Part shown: piece by piece, positions 34,412 to 44,219 of the stretch | Numbering within the stretch: the first letter of the stretch is position 1 | How the letters are laid out: every line of letters starts with the position of its first letter | Assembly (NCBI GenBank): GCA_040398805.1 | Contig: JBBATK010000005.1 | Coordinates: 1 to 64,000 of the forward strand | Direction: 5' to 3' | Length of the DNA stretch: 64,000 nt | DNA from: JBBATK01 sp040398805 | GTDB lineage: Bacteria > Bacteroidota > Ignavibacteria > Kapaibacteriales > NICIL-2 | Made by a program: the position numbers and the translations under genes | The notes under the pieces: generated by a model | Database searches by the model: none | What the model was told of the DNA's origin: nothing | Seen by the model: only the letters and a program-made list of their open reading frames with translations

Positions 34412-37228
34412 CTACCACACCCATGTGGCACCGAGAAGAGGATACACGGGAGACGCTGTGGGCGCGCCGGAGGTGCGAAGGGAAGTTAGCACGAAACCCG
34501 CATCCAGGGCGAAGTTCCGTCCAAGATATCGTGCGGTCACGGCAAGGGGGATCGTGCCGAGGGTTTGTGCATGCATGATCTCGGCTGCCATCTTCCAGTT
34601 GCCGCTCACGCGCATGTCCGCGCTCACCACGCCATAGAACACCGGAGCATCGAAGCCGTCGGGAACGGCGATGGTCGTGTGACGTTTCAGGGTATAGCCC
34701 ATGTTCAGCGAGATGCGGGAAAGGTCATCGCCGTAGGTGACGACGGCATAGGGGACATGGGAGATGATGGTCGATTCCGTCGGACCGGTCGTCGTGTTGT
34801 CCGAGACGCTCTCTGCGAACTGATATCCTATGCCTGCGCGGAGTTCCGACGAGAGTTTCCATGTGGCTTTCGCGCCGATGCTGAACGCAGGCAGCAGCTG
34901 GTCGCCAAGAGGAACCGGCAGGATGCCGCCGGCATGGATCATGATGTTGTCCGTGATGCCCGCAGCCGCTGTCACACCAAGGATGTTGATGGTTCCGAGG
35001 GAAGAAGAGCCGGCACTCAGGGACGCGGCTGTGGGAGCGCAGATGCCGCGGAATGCGGTGACGTCCCGCTGGTACGAGACACCGTTGGCGGCGAGTTGCA
35101 GGACATGTGGGGAATCGTCGGCACTGGAATGGACGAGGATCTGAGCGGAAGTGCGGCCCGTGCGAAGCGCGCTGAACTTGGCGGCAACGGTGGCGAGAGG
35201 TTGCTTCGCGATCACGTCACCCGGTTCGGGTATGGTGAAGGAGAACTGCACCGTATCGGGTCCGCGGAGCTCCACCCATCGCACATCCGGCTTCGTACCG
35301 CCTGCCACGATGTAATACGGCTCAAGACCTATGGTGCGTTCTTCGCCGACGGAGACGTCGCCGATATCGATGGGAACGGACGGAGTGATGATGGTGGGAT
35401 TGACGGCAACCCCGGTGAGGCGCGCGGAGACGAAGCCGATGGAGGTGCGGAGGTGGACGCGTGAGGAGCGGATGCCCGCGGCACGCGGCGCGAAGGAGAA
35501 CTCTATGGAGGACGAAGCGCCGGGGGCCACGGTGATCGGTGGCTGTCCGCCGCTCAGGAAGAACTCGTTCTCGTATTCACCAAGGAACTCGACGGATTCG
35601 ATGATGAGGGGTTTGGACGAGGAATTCGTGAACACGTTATCGAAGATCTTGTCTTTGCGGTCGCCGACGACGGTGGGGTTCATTTCCATGGGACGGAGGA
35701 AGGAACGCGAATCGCGAATGCGGAGAGGCGAGGTAAGAGTGCATTGCTGGACGAACGAGCCGCGGTACCGGTCGGAACCGCGATGGGACACACGAAGAAG
35801 CACCGCCGCAGCGGAGTCTACGGGTGTATGCCACAAATAACTGCTCCCTCGCACGGAGTCCGCACCGACGGTCCACGTCTTGCCACCATTGGTACTCACC
35901 TCGATTCCATGCAGGTCGCCCGGCTCGCTACCCTCCCACGATAACGGCACGTAGGAGTCCACGAAGTACTCCTCTCCGCCTTTGGGCGACAGGAGATGCA
36001 TCGTCGCGGGGTTCACCACCTTGTCGGCTTTGCCGCCGGAGAGATTGACCGTCAAGGGTTTTTCGTTGCGGATGAAGACACTCAGCCGGGTCCACACGAA
36101 CCCAGTGTCCCGGGGGGCGAACCGCAACGGCAGGTTCGCCGTTGTTCCCGAGTCGATATTCATCGGGAACTCCTGCGTGATACTGAAACCCATGGGCGGT
36201 GTCTCGAAGCGAAGGGAGTCGACGATGAACGAACTGTTCACTGCGGTGAGTGAGACGAAGGAGGATGCGGGACGCGACGGCGTGACGACACCGAACGAGA
36301 GATGCTCGGGCGATTCGAGTCGTGGTTGACGGTTATCGGGTATGACATACGTGAATGTGGCAGGAGTGGTGTCGGCCGATGAGCGGATACCTGCCACATG
36401 ATTCACTGCTTTGCGCGATGTGGCCTTCCATGTGAGCTCGACGATATTGCCATCCATGAGCGCCGAGGCTAGTGCCGATGCGGCATTGACGACATTGCCG
36501 GAATCGGCTGAGCATCGCACGGCTACACCCCCGGTGGAGTCGGCGCAACGTCGGTGCGGCTCCATGGAGAGTCTGCCCATGCCAAGGAACGATATGGCGG
36601 CACCGCGCTCGCGCAGTTGCGGTATCACGTCCTTGGGATCGAAGGGATCCTCGCTGTCGGTCATGACGATGATGGACGGGCGCACGGAATTTTTCGACAG
36701 CATGCTGAGAGCGCCTGTCGTGGGTTCGGTGATGGCGGAAACCACCGACGAGGAGCGTCCGGCGAACATGCGGGACAGCCCGTCGCGAAGGAGCGCGCGG
36801 TCGCGCGTGAAGTCGCACCCTATATGCGCCTTGTTGTCGAAATAGACGATGGCGATGGTGGCTCCGCCGGCGATGAGTCGTTCGATGAGGAGTTCCGCTG
36901 CCGCCCGCATGACGGGTGTCCTGGAGAGTTCGGTGACGCTATTGGAGACATCGATGCACAGGACCACGTCCGCCGTGGGGCGGACCGGTGCCGGCAGACG
37001 CTCGCAGCGTTCCACCGTCATCGACTCGCCGTTATCCGTCACCCTCCACGATGACGCACTCGCCGTGTTCGTGGCCGGTGCCGGCGGAATGACCCGCGCG
37101 CGGATCCACGGAAGATCTGACGCATCGTGATCGACGATGACGGTCGATTGCGCGTGGATATGCGACCATGACAGCGCCAATGCGAGGACAGCCAGGGGTA
37201 TTATACGGGCGATCGACGGACGCAGCAT
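34412..37228 (-). CDS. Secreted VWA / choice-of-anchor D protein with C-terminal barrel-like region
   Basis: A 938-residue exported protein. A signal peptide ends near residue 26 (SHIHAQ). A von Willebrand A domain (~85-270) has an intact MIDAS DxSxS at 93-97 (CIDVSNSVTE) and a second metal-site segment IIVMTDSEDP. ASPM/HYDIN-type Ig-like modules follow (~290-740), with LSPKGGEEYFVDSYVPLSW resembling a sorting-associated Ig fold. The last ~200 residues show alternating amphipathic strands (KLSSELRAGIGYQFAE, ISLNMGYTLKRHTTIA) and end in an aromatic, VW, as outer-membrane beta-barrels do. No T9SS sorting domain is seen. The combination suggests an outer-membrane protein displaying a metal-dependent adhesion domain. 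Function unknown; interpretation inferred. Confidence 0.8.
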   Translation of the reverse strand: MLRPSIARIIPLAVLALALSWSHIHAQSTVIVDHDASDLPWIRARVIPPAPATNTASASSWRVTDNGESMTVERCERLPAPVRPTADVVLCIDVSNSVTELSRTPVMRAAAELLIERLIAGGATIAIVYFDNKAHIGCDFTRDRALLRDGLSRMFAGRSSSVVSAITEPTTGALSMLSKNSVRPSIIVMTDSEDPFDPKDVIPQLRERGAAISFLGMGRLSMEPHRRCADSTGGVAVRCSADSGNVVNAASALASALMDGNIVELTWKATSRKAVNHVAGIRSSADTTPATFTYVIPDNRQPRLESPEHLSFGVVTPSRPASSFVSLTAVNSSFIVDSLRFETPPMGFSITQEFPMNIDSGTTANLPLRFAPRDTGFVWTRLSVFIRNEKPLTVNLSGGKADKVVNPATMHLLSPKGGEEYFVDSYVPLSWEGSEPGDLHGIEVSTNGGKTWTVGADSVRGSSYLWHTPVDSAAAVLLRVSHRGSDRYRGSFVQQCTLTSPLRIRDSRSFLRPMEMNPTVVGDRKDKIFDNVFTNSSSKPLIIESVEFLGEYENEFFLSGGQPPITVAPGASSSIEFSFAPRAAGIRSSRVHLRTSIGFVSARLTGVAVNPTIITPSVPIDIGDVSVGEERTIGLEPYYIVAGGTKPDVRWVELRGPDTVQFSFTIPEPGDVIAKQPLATVAAKFSALRTGRTSAQILVHSSADDSPHVLQLAANGVSYQRDVTAFRGICAPTAASLSAGSSSLGTINILGVTAAAGITDNIMIHAGGILPVPLGDQLLPAFSIGAKATWKLSSELRAGIGYQFAESVSDNTTTGPTESTIISHVPYAVVTYGDDLSRISLNMGYTLKRHTTIAVPDGFDAPVFYGVVSADMRVSGNWKMAAEIMHAQTLGTIPLAVTARYLGRNFALDAGFVLTSLRTSGAPTASPVYPLLGATWVW

Positions 37229-37260
37229 AGGGCATGGTGAAATGGGGTGAGATACGGGGG

Positions 37261-37268
37261 CAAAGATA
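37261..37268 (-). promoter_or_regulatory. Putative -7 element TATCTTTG
   Basis: On the minus strand, an exact TAnnTTTG match about 33 bases upstream of the VWA protein start at 37228. Confidence 0.5.
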
Positions 37269-37329
37269 CAATGACGAGGCGCCCTCCATGGTCACGCGAG
37301 GTCTTTTTCCCTCATCGTCGCCTTCGTCG

Positions 37330-37336
37330 TAGTTTG
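37330..37336 (+). promoter_or_regulatory. Possible -7 element TAGTTTG
   Basis: It lies about 90 bases before the transglycosylase ATG at 37426 and is one base short of TAnnTTTG, like the box at 446. Weak evidence. Confidence 0.25.
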
Positions 37337-37425
37337 CAAGCGCACCGCGTTTCATGACGTCTCGGATACTCCGGCGAGAGCGGTGGCATCTTCCGCATTC
37401 ACTTTCGTGACACTCCTCGTTCGGT

Positions 37426-38361
37426 ATGAATCATCATCGACGCACGCGCGCCCTTCTTCTCTGCATTGGATTCCTGTTCGTGTCCATGGCGGGGTGCACC
37501 ACGTTGGATCCCGTGACGGCCGAGCGCTTGCGCACGCTGGACCGCGTCCTGCGCGGCGTGGACGTCCGCTTCCGGTCTGCCGCCCTCGGTCTGCTGACAC
37601 GGAATGCCGACACAGCGTACATAACGAAGATCCTTCATAGTCCGACGACGGTGTTCCTCGACAACATGGTGAAGATCAACGTGACGGGATTTTTGAAGAA
37701 GGCGGATTACTCGCACAATTACAATGCGGCTTCCCTTCGCTCCACGCGTGAGTTCTACAAGGAAAACGCCGACCAGTTACGTCGGGTGCAGGACTCCACG
37801 GGCGTGCCGGCGCAGGTGATGACCGCCATCCTATGGGTGGAGACGAAGTTCGGCAAGGTGATGGGGACGTATAACGTCGTGAGCGTCTACGCTTCGCTTG
37901 CTGCCGCCGCTGAGCCGCAGAACATCGAGATGAACAAGCAGGGGTATCGGACAACGGTGTTTTCGCAGGACTCACTCAACCGCCTGGATTCCATGGTGGA
38001 AGCGCGGGCTCGCAGGAAGGCGGCGTGGGCTATCGATCAGCTCATGGCTCTGCAGTCCATGCAGGATCGTTTGCCGTTTCCCATTACGGAACTTCGGGGC
38101 TCGTGGGCGGGAGCCTTCGGCTGGCCGCAGTTCATTCCCTCGTCGTTCATGAGCTGGGCGGTGGACGGTAACGGGGATGGCAAGGTGAGTCTGTTCGACA
38201 AGGAGGATGCCATCGCCAGCGTGGGCAATTATCTGAAAGTGAACGGCTGGGGTGAGAAACCGTCGCAACAGGAAGCCGCCGTGTATCATTACAACAACAG
38301 CAAGGACTACGTGAATTGTGTGCTGACACTGGCCGAGAAGATCGTCGCCCAGGAAGAATAG
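37426..38361 (+). CDS. Lytic murein transglycosylase, MltB-like lipoprotein
   Basis: A 311-residue lipoprotein. The lipobox SMAGC places the lipidated cysteine at residue 24. The SLT-2/MltB domain has its catalytic glutamate at E139 in AILWVETKFG and the family segment GSWAGAFGWPQFIPSS. VDGNGDGKVSLFDKEDAIAS matches the EF-hand-like calcium loop of MltB. The enzyme cleaves peptidoglycan between MurNAc and GlcNAc with anhydro-product formation. It converges on the NhaD gene with only 6 bases between stops. Confidence 0.93.
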   Translation: MNHHRRTRALLLCIGFLFVSMAGCTTLDPVTAERLRTLDRVLRGVDVRFRSAALGLLTRNADTAYITKILHSPTTVFLDNMVKINVTGFLKKADYSHNYNAASLRSTREFYKENADQLRRVQDSTGVPAQVMTAILWVETKFGKVMGTYNVVSVYASLAAAAEPQNIEMNKQGYRTTVFSQDSLNRLDSMVEARARRKAAWAIDQLMALQSMQDRLPFPITELRGSWAGAFGWPQFIPSSFMSWAVDGNGDGKVSLFDKEDAIASVGNYLKVNGWGEKPSQQEAAVYHYNNSKDYVNCVLTLAEKIVAQEE

Positions 38362-38367
38362 CTTGTC

Positions 38368-39627
38368 CTATCCTGCGTGCATCGCAAGGAACACCAGCGT
38401 GCCGCCCACGAAGCCGGCAAGGGCGAGAAGCGAGATGCGCTTGGCATACCAACCCACCGAGATGTCTTCCATACCCATGACGGCGACGCCCGCCGCGCTG
38501 CCGAAGATGATGATGCTTCCACCGGTTCCCGTGGTAAGGGCCAGCAGACTCCAGAAGGGATGATCGGTGGCGAAGGTGTTCGCGCCGAACATCTTTTGTG
38601 AGGCGGCGACGAGGGGGATGTTGTCGATGACGGACGAGGCAAGTCCGAGGACGATGGCGATGGAGGAATGTCCCGGCAGCGAGCTCGCCAACCAGGTCGC
38701 CCACGTGGCGATGAATCCCGACACGGTGAGCGCGCTTATCGAAAGGAGGAGTCCGGCGAAAAACAGGATCGTCGGCGTATCGATGTTCCGCATGGCCTGT
38801 GCCACACCCAAGCGTTCCCTCTCCTCGCTGTCGAGCGAGCGATGCAGGACCGTCACCGCCATCCACATCAGGGCCAGGGCGAAGAGCATGCCGATGACGG
38901 GCGGGATATGGAGAAGGGCGGAAAGCACGGGGACCATGATGAACAACGTCGCGCCCGTCACCAACACAGGGATGCTGGTCGAGGATGACAGGGCGTTGTC
39001 GACGGGTGGCAGCGGGGGCGACACGCGGACCATCCGGGCAATGATGAGGGTAGGGATGAGGGCTACCGCTAAAGACGGAAAAAAGGTGGCGGTGATGACA
39101 CCGCTTGTGCTCAGTTGACCTCCTATCCACAACATCGTCGTCGTCACGTCGCCCATGGGCGACCATGCGCCACCGGCGTTCGCGGTGATGACGATGAGTG
39201 CGGCGATGAGGAGTCGTTGTTCCTTCTGCGGTACAAGACGTCGGACGATGGCATACATGGCGATCGTCGTCGTCAGGTTGTCGAGCAGGGCGGATGCGAA
39301 AAACGTGACCGCGGCCACCCGCCACACGAGTGAGGATGCCGACGGTGTGGAGAGAAGACGAAGGAATGGATCGAAGCCGCCGTGGCGGTCGATCAGTTCC
39401 ACGATGGTCATGGCCCCGAGAAGAAAAAGGATGACGGCAGAGATTTCGCCCAGATAGTGAGCGAATTCCGTCTCTGCCGTCACCCCTGTGGGTGCCTTGA
39501 CAAAGAGAAGTATCCACGACCCCAAGCCCATGAGCAGGGAGGTAGCGGTCTTATCCACCCGCAGGCTTCCCTCGAACGTGATGGCCAGATAGCCGGCAAT
39601 GACAAGAACGAGAATGATGAGTTCCAT
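38368..39627 (-). CDS. nhaD: Sodium/proton antiporter, NhaD type
   Basis: A 419-residue membrane protein with about 11-12 TM segments of the ion transporter superfamily. GAMTIVELIDRHGGFDPF, ASALLDNLTTTIAMYAIVRR and NAGGAWSPMGDVTTTMLW are NhaD signatures; SSVIDNIPLVAAS is the pseudo-repeat of the DNLTT motif, and TGTGGSIIIFGSAAGVAVMG follows. It probably exchanges Na+ or Li+ for H+. It starts 16 bases after hpf and is likely co-transcribed with it. Confidence 0.93.
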   Translation of the reverse strand: MELIILVLVIAGYLAITFEGSLRVDKTATSLLMGLGSWILLFVKAPTGVTAETEFAHYLGEISAVILFLLGAMTIVELIDRHGGFDPFLRLLSTPSASSLVWRVAAVTFFASALLDNLTTTIAMYAIVRRLVPQKEQRLLIAALIVITANAGGAWSPMGDVTTTMLWIGGQLSTSGVITATFFPSLAVALIPTLIIARMVRVSPPLPPVDNALSSSTSIPVLVTGATLFIMVPVLSALLHIPPVIGMLFALALMWMAVTVLHRSLDSEERERLGVAQAMRNIDTPTILFFAGLLLSISALTVSGFIATWATWLASSLPGHSSIAIVLGLASSVIDNIPLVAASQKMFGANTFATDHPFWSLLALTTGTGGSIIIFGSAAGVAVMGMEDISVGWYAKRISLLALAGFVGGTLVFLAMHAG

Positions 39628-39643
39628 GGATGGATGCAGGATA

Positions 39644-39961
39644 TTATGCCCGTACCGTACGCCGAGCGTCGAGTTTCTTCGTCTTCACCTTGCGGAGTTT
39701 CCTCTTCGCGCTCTCAATGGCCCGAAGCACCGCTTGATGAACGTCTTCCGCAGTACGGCTTACGGCGAAATCGTTGCCGGGAGCAAAGATCGTGAAAGAA
39801 CAGGTGAACGACTTGGCATGATCCACCCGGGCTTCTCCTACCGTGCAATGGATTCTCGTGATGCGGGGTTCCAGTTTCGTCACCCCTTGGAGTTTCTCTT
39901 CGATGTAGGTGTTCAGCGCAGGGCTGGGATCGAAATTGGTGCTGTCGATGAGCAGATTCAT
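39644..39961 (-). CDS. hpf: Ribosome hibernation promoting factor, short form
   Basis: A 105-residue protein of the HPF/YfiA (S30AE) family that binds the 30S subunit and inactivates ribosomes in stationary phase. STNFDPSPALNTYIEEKL and the basic C-terminus (AKRKLRKVKTKKL) fit the beta-alpha fold. There is no long-form C-terminal dimerisation domain. AAAGGAG seven bases before the ATG at 39961 fixes the start; this is one of the clearest Shine-Dalgarno sequences in the window. nhaD follows in the same unit. Confidence 0.9.
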   Translation of the reverse strand: MNLLIDSTNFDPSPALNTYIEEKLQGVTKLEPRITRIHCTVGEARVDHAKSFTCSFTIFAPGNDFAVSRTAEDVHQAVLRAIESAKRKLRKVKTKKLDARRTVRA

Positions 39962-40028
39962 ACGCGTACTCCTTTCCTCGGATGATTCAACAAACAATGC
40001 CGCTTCGTTTTCAGGAACGCGACCCGTG

Positions 40029-40036
40029 CAAAGATA
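40029..40036 (-). promoter_or_regulatory. Putative -7 element TATCTTTG for hpf
   Basis: A minus-strand TAnnTTTG match about 68 bases upstream of the hpf start, in the 250-base divergent gap 39962-40211. The remainder of that gap is AT-richer than its surroundings and holds no gene. Confidence 0.5.
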
Positions 40037-40211
40037 GTGTATTCCTCGGTAATAAAAGATAATTGTGTCTGAAATTCAAACGTCCCGAGAAAATCGCCGC
40101 CGGAAACCGTTCCAAGGAACGTCGTCTCTGAGTCCGGAAACATCTATTTTGCAACCCTCAATGCCTTTTTCGCTCTAACCAGCGGTATTTGTTCCAGTTT
40201 CCCCTACCGGT

Positions 40212-40946
40212 ATGAAACACGTTCTTGTGCTGTTCCTTTCAGCGTTCCTTTTTTGTTCAGCGATTCCCGTTCAAGCAACGACGTTGGACTCACTCCTTCA
40301 AAAGCACCGCGCGGCTGTGGGAGGGAGGGATGCCTGCCTTCGTGTGACGCAGTATACGGTGAAGGGCAAGTACATAAGCGGGGACGGAAGTTGGAAGAAG
40401 TCCATGACGATGACGGTGAAGGGAGCCAAGCTGCGTACCGACATGATCATGCAGCCGGGGATGTCCATGGTGCGGGCCTTCGACGGCACCTCCGGATGGA
40501 GTATCGTTCCGTGGACGGGATCGTTGGACCCGCAGCCGCTTAATGCGGAGGACTCGAAGGATCTGGCGTCGACGAACGACCTCATCCGGACCGACCTCAT
40601 CATCGGTACCGACAAAGGGCGGACGCTCAGCTACAAAAGAACGGAGGAAGACGACGGCTCGGAATGTCATGTCATCATCGCGAAACACACGGATGGGCTG
40701 GAGAGGGAGTTCTTTCTCGACGGCGATTCCTACCTGGTCGTGAAGGTCGTGACACGATATCGTTTCCAAGACACCGATCATGAGTCCGTCTCGACCTACA
40801 GTAATTACAAGACGTTCGGCGGCCTGCTTCTGCCCACTGCGTTGGAGGGCGAGGGCGGCGGTGGTGTGTATGTGAGCGACATCTCCCTGAACGCCGCGAT
40901 CGACGACAGTGTCTTCGTCATGCCGGCACCTGCGGAGAAGAAGTGA
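40212..40946 (+). CDS. LolA-like outer membrane lipoprotein-sorting family protein
   Basis: A 244-residue exported protein. A signal peptide (VLVLFLSAFLFCSAIPVQA) ends near residue 23. The mature part (LQKHRAAVGGRDACLRV, WKKSMTMTVKGAKLRTDM, DGTSGWSIVPWTG) has the pattern of LolA/LolB-fold proteins annotated as outer-membrane lipoprotein-sorting proteins, which bind lipid-like ligands in a half-barrel. True LolA function is not assured, since this family also contains many uncharacterised periplasmic proteins. The large VPS10/BNR gene follows after 71 bases. Confidence 0.7.
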   Translation: MKHVLVLFLSAFLFCSAIPVQATTLDSLLQKHRAAVGGRDACLRVTQYTVKGKYISGDGSWKKSMTMTVKGAKLRTDMIMQPGMSMVRAFDGTSGWSIVPWTGSLDPQPLNAEDSKDLASTNDLIRTDLIIGTDKGRTLSYKRTEEDDGSECHVIIAKHTDGLEREFFLDGDSYLVVKVVTRYRFQDTDHESVSTYSNYKTFGGLLLPTALEGEGGGGVYVSDISLNAAIDDSVFVMPAPAEKK

Positions 40947-41017
40947 GAGCGCATGCGAACCGGTTACGGCGAGCGGAAGGGAAGAACGAAACAGAACAAT
41001 CACCTCTACGAACCATC

Positions 41018-44000
41018 ATGAAAACATTGACAATGAAAAGATCCGGTATGGCCTTCGGAGCACTCGTCGCCGTGGTCGCGTGTGCGTTCTTTCTGCCGGC
41101 TACCATGCAGAAGGCATGCGCGCAGGTCACCAAGTCGTCGTCGTTCGGTGCGATGAAAGCACGTTCGCTCGGACCCGCCACCTCGTCCGGTCGGGTGAGC
41201 GCCATCGAAGCATGTTATCTGCCAAGCGAGTCGGGGTCGCCCTTGGAGAAGAAGCTCTGCATCTATGTGGGTGCGGCGGCAGGCGGCGTGTTCAAGTCCA
41301 AGGACAACGGCATGACCTTCACGCCCGTGTTCGACAAGGAGAAGGAACACTCCGTGGGTGCCATGGCGCTCGATCCCACGCACGCGGACTCCGTCCTGTG
41401 GGTGGGTACCGGTGAAAGCAATTGTCGCAACAGCGTGAGCATCGGCGGTGGCGTGTACAAGACCACCAACGGCGGCAAGGATTGGACCATGATGGGGCTG
41501 GACAAGGTGGAGCGTATCGCCAAGATCGTCATCGTACCCGGTGCTCCCGAAACCGTGTTCGTAGCTGCGCTCGGTTCCTTGTGGTCGGATTCACCCTATC
41601 GCGGACTCTATAAGACCACCGATGGCGGTGCGAGTTTCGAACGGGTGTTGTATGTGAATGAGCAGACGGGATGCGCCGACGTGGCCATCGATCCCGTGGA
41701 CCCGAAGATCATGTATGCGTCCATGTGGCAGTTCCGCAGGAAGGCGTATTCCTTCAACAGCGGCGGACCCGGCAGCGGATTGTATAAATCCGTGGACGGC
41801 GGAAAAACATGGAAGAAGATGGTGAACACGGTGCCCGCGGGAGACCTGGGTCGCATCATCATCACTATCGCACCGTCCAAACACAACATCGTCTATGCCA
41901 TGTTCGAGAGTTCCAAGAGCGGCCTGTACCGCAGTGAGGATTTCGGCGAGACGTGGAAGCTGACGTCGACCGCGGCGAGTGTGACGGCGCGTCCTTTCTA
42001 CTTCTCCTGCCTGTATGTGGACCCGTACAACGAGAACCGGGTGTACCGTCCGTCCTTCCAGCTCGGTGTGAGCGACGACGGCGGGAAGACCTTCAACGGA
42101 TTCCAGTACGGCGGCGGCACGCATCCGGACCACCACGCATTGTGGATAGATCCCACGAACCCGCAGCATCTGCTTCTGGGTACCGACGGCGGTGTGTATC
42201 GCTCGTATGATCGCGGTTCGTCGTGGAGCAAGTTCCGCAACCTGTCGCTGGCGCAGTTCTATCATGTGTCGTACGATTTCGACGAACCGTATAACGTGTT
42301 CGGCGGCTTGCAGGATAACGGATCGTGGATGGTTCCGCACCGTATAGCGGGTGGTGCCATCCAGAACAAGAATTGGGAACCGACCGGTTGGGGCGACGGC
42401 TTCTGGGTGATTCGGGACAGAGCGGATGCCAACATCCTCTATTTCGAGTCGCAAGGCGGCAACGCGGTGCGCCGACATATCGCGACGAACGAGACCAAGC
42501 CCATCAAGCCCTACGAGCAGCCGGGCGAACCGAAACTGCGGTGGAACTGGTCCACGCCGCTCACGCAGAGTCCTACCAACCCCCGCCGCATCTATATCTG
42601 TGCGCAGTATGTGTACACATCCACCGATCATGGGGATACGTGGAATCGTATCTCTGCGGACCTGACGACGAACGATTCGACGAAGTTCGACCCGGAAGGC
42701 AGTGGCGGCGTGACGGCGGATAACACGAGCGCGGAGAATCACTGCACCATCGTCAGCATCGCGGAATCGGCTATGGACGAAAAGGTGATCTGGGCGGGAA
42801 CGGACGATGGGAACCTGCATGTGACAACGAACGGTGGTGTTTCCTGGACCCTGCGTTCACCTGCATTGCCGAAGGGCATTCCGGCGGGAACATGGGTCAG
42901 TTGTGTGGAACCCGGTCATTTCGCCAAAGGCACATGTTATGTCACGTTCGACAACCACACGCGTGGCGATATGAAGCCGTACATCGCCAAGACCACGGAT
43001 TTCGGTGTCACCTGGTCGATGATGAATGCGGACTCGCTCCGCGGTTTCGCTCATGTGGTGCGGGAGGACCTTGTGAATCCGGAGTTGCTCTTCGCGGGAA
43101 CGGAATACGGTCTGTACATCTCCATGGACGGTGGCTCGTCGTGGGCGCAGTTCAAGGGCGAATTCCCCACGACGCCCGTACGCGACCTGCAGATCCATCC
43201 GCGGGACCATGACCTTGTCATCGGTACGCACGGACGCGGCATGTATATCCTGGATGATCTCACTCCGCTTCGTGCATTGACCAAACAGGTACTGGAACAA
43301 GAGGTGGCGATCCTGCCGACGCGTCCGTCCATGCTCCGCAACGAGAGCGGTTTTCAGGAGTTCGACGGTGCTGACGAATTCGTCGGACCCAATCCGCGCG
43401 GTGATGCGCAGATCACCTACTTCCTCCGCGCACGGCATCTGGTAGGAGAGTTGAAGATCGATGTCCTGGATTCCACGGGCTCGGTGATCACGACGGTTCC
43501 GGCGACGAAACGCAAGGGTATCAACCGCGTGGGATGGGGAATGAACATGAAACCGCCGAAAGTGGCGGTGTCGAAGAATACCGGTGGCGGCGACTTCGGT
43601 CCTGTGCTCCCCGCGGGCACCTACACCGTCCGCATCACGAAGAACGACAAGGTGGTGACGGGTCCGTTGACCATTGCGAACGATCCGCGTTCCATCCATT
43701 CAGGAAGCGACCGCGCACAGAACTTCGCCACGATGATGAAGCTGTATGCGCTCATCGAACGCGTGGCCTTTGCAGCGGAGCAGATCACCAGCGTCCGCGA
43801 CAGTCTTCTTGCCCGCTCAGGTACCGGAACGCGTCCGGCATCGGTCCAGAAGTGCATCGACGAGTTCGACGCCTTGCACAAGACCGTCATCGCCAAAAAG
43901 AGCAGTCTGTTCGCGGATACCGAGCCTCAGCTTCGGGAGAAGCTGGCGGAGATCTATGGCGACGTGGCGCAGTCCACCGGTGCGCCGAGTGCGAATCAAT

Positions 44001-44170
44001 TGGCGCGCGTTCAAGGCATGAGTTCTGCAGTGGAGGAATTGGAGAAGAAGATTCAGAGCCTCGTCACGACGGGTCTCGTCGCAGCGAACGCCGACATGCA
44101 GAAAACCGGTGCCTCGGCGGTTCAACCGATCACCAAGGACGCATTCGCGACGGCTCGCGCGGAAGACTAG
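41018..44170 (+). CDS. Secreted VPS10/sortilin-like BNR-repeat protein
   Basis: A 1050-residue exported protein, with a signal peptide of about 36 residues ending QKACAQ. Residues ~40-760 hold repeated Asp-box motifs (KSKDNGMTF, KTTNGGKDW, KTTDGGASF, KSVDGGKTW, RSEDFGETW, STDHGDTW, VTTNGGVSW, SMDGGSSW) expected to form a ten-bladed VPS10-like propeller. LWVGTGESNCRNSVSIGGGVYKT matches the large bacterial family annotated as glycosyl hydrolases, though no catalytic residues are established; key part GTGESNCRNS. A fibronectin-like region (~790-900) and a helical C-terminus follow. No T9SS sorting domain is seen. Substrate unknown. Confidence 0.85.
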   Translation: MKTLTMKRSGMAFGALVAVVACAFFLPATMQKACAQVTKSSSFGAMKARSLGPATSSGRVSAIEACYLPSESGSPLEKKLCIYVGAAAGGVFKSKDNGMTFTPVFDKEKEHSVGAMALDPTHADSVLWVGTGESNCRNSVSIGGGVYKTTNGGKDWTMMGLDKVERIAKIVIVPGAPETVFVAALGSLWSDSPYRGLYKTTDGGASFERVLYVNEQTGCADVAIDPVDPKIMYASMWQFRRKAYSFNSGGPGSGLYKSVDGGKTWKKMVNTVPAGDLGRIIITIAPSKHNIVYAMFESSKSGLYRSEDFGETWKLTSTAASVTARPFYFSCLYVDPYNENRVYRPSFQLGVSDDGGKTFNGFQYGGGTHPDHHALWIDPTNPQHLLLGTDGGVYRSYDRGSSWSKFRNLSLAQFYHVSYDFDEPYNVFGGLQDNGSWMVPHRIAGGAIQNKNWEPTGWGDGFWVIRDRADANILYFESQGGNAVRRHIATNETKPIKPYEQPGEPKLRWNWSTPLTQSPTNPRRIYICAQYVYTSTDHGDTWNRISADLTTNDSTKFDPEGSGGVTADNTSAENHCTIVSIAESAMDEKVIWAGTDDGNLHVTTNGGVSWTLRSPALPKGIPAGTWVSCVEPGHFAKGTCYVTFDNHTRGDMKPYIAKTTDFGVTWSMMNADSLRGFAHVVREDLVNPELLFAGTEYGLYISMDGGSSWAQFKGEFPTTPVRDLQIHPRDHDLVIGTHGRGMYILDDLTPLRALTKQVLEQEVAILPTRPSMLRNESGFQEFDGADEFVGPNPRGDAQITYFLRARHLVGELKIDVLDSTGSVITTVPATKRKGINRVGWGMNMKPPKVAVSKNTGGGDFGPVLPAGTYTVRITKNDKVVTGPLTIANDPRSIHSGSDRAQNFATMMKLYALIERVAFAAEQITSVRDSLLARSGTGTRPASVQKCIDEFDALHKTVIAKKSSLFADTEPQLREKLAEIYGDVAQSTGAPSANQLARVQGMSSAVEELEKKIQSLVTTGLVAANADMQKTGASAVQPITKDAFATARAED

Positions 44171-44182
44171 GCATTGCCATGC

Positions 44183-44203
44183 CCGCGACACCGTGTGTCG
44201 CGG
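44183..44203. terminator. Hairpin between convergent genes
   Basis: CCGCGACAC (44183-44191) pairs perfectly with GTGTCGCGG (44195-44203) across a CGT loop. It lies in the 49-base gap between the converging VPS10-like and RlmD-type genes. There is no T-tract on either side, so efficiency is uncertain. Confidence 0.45.
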
Positions 44204-44219
44204 ATAGCCGGTCGTGCAC

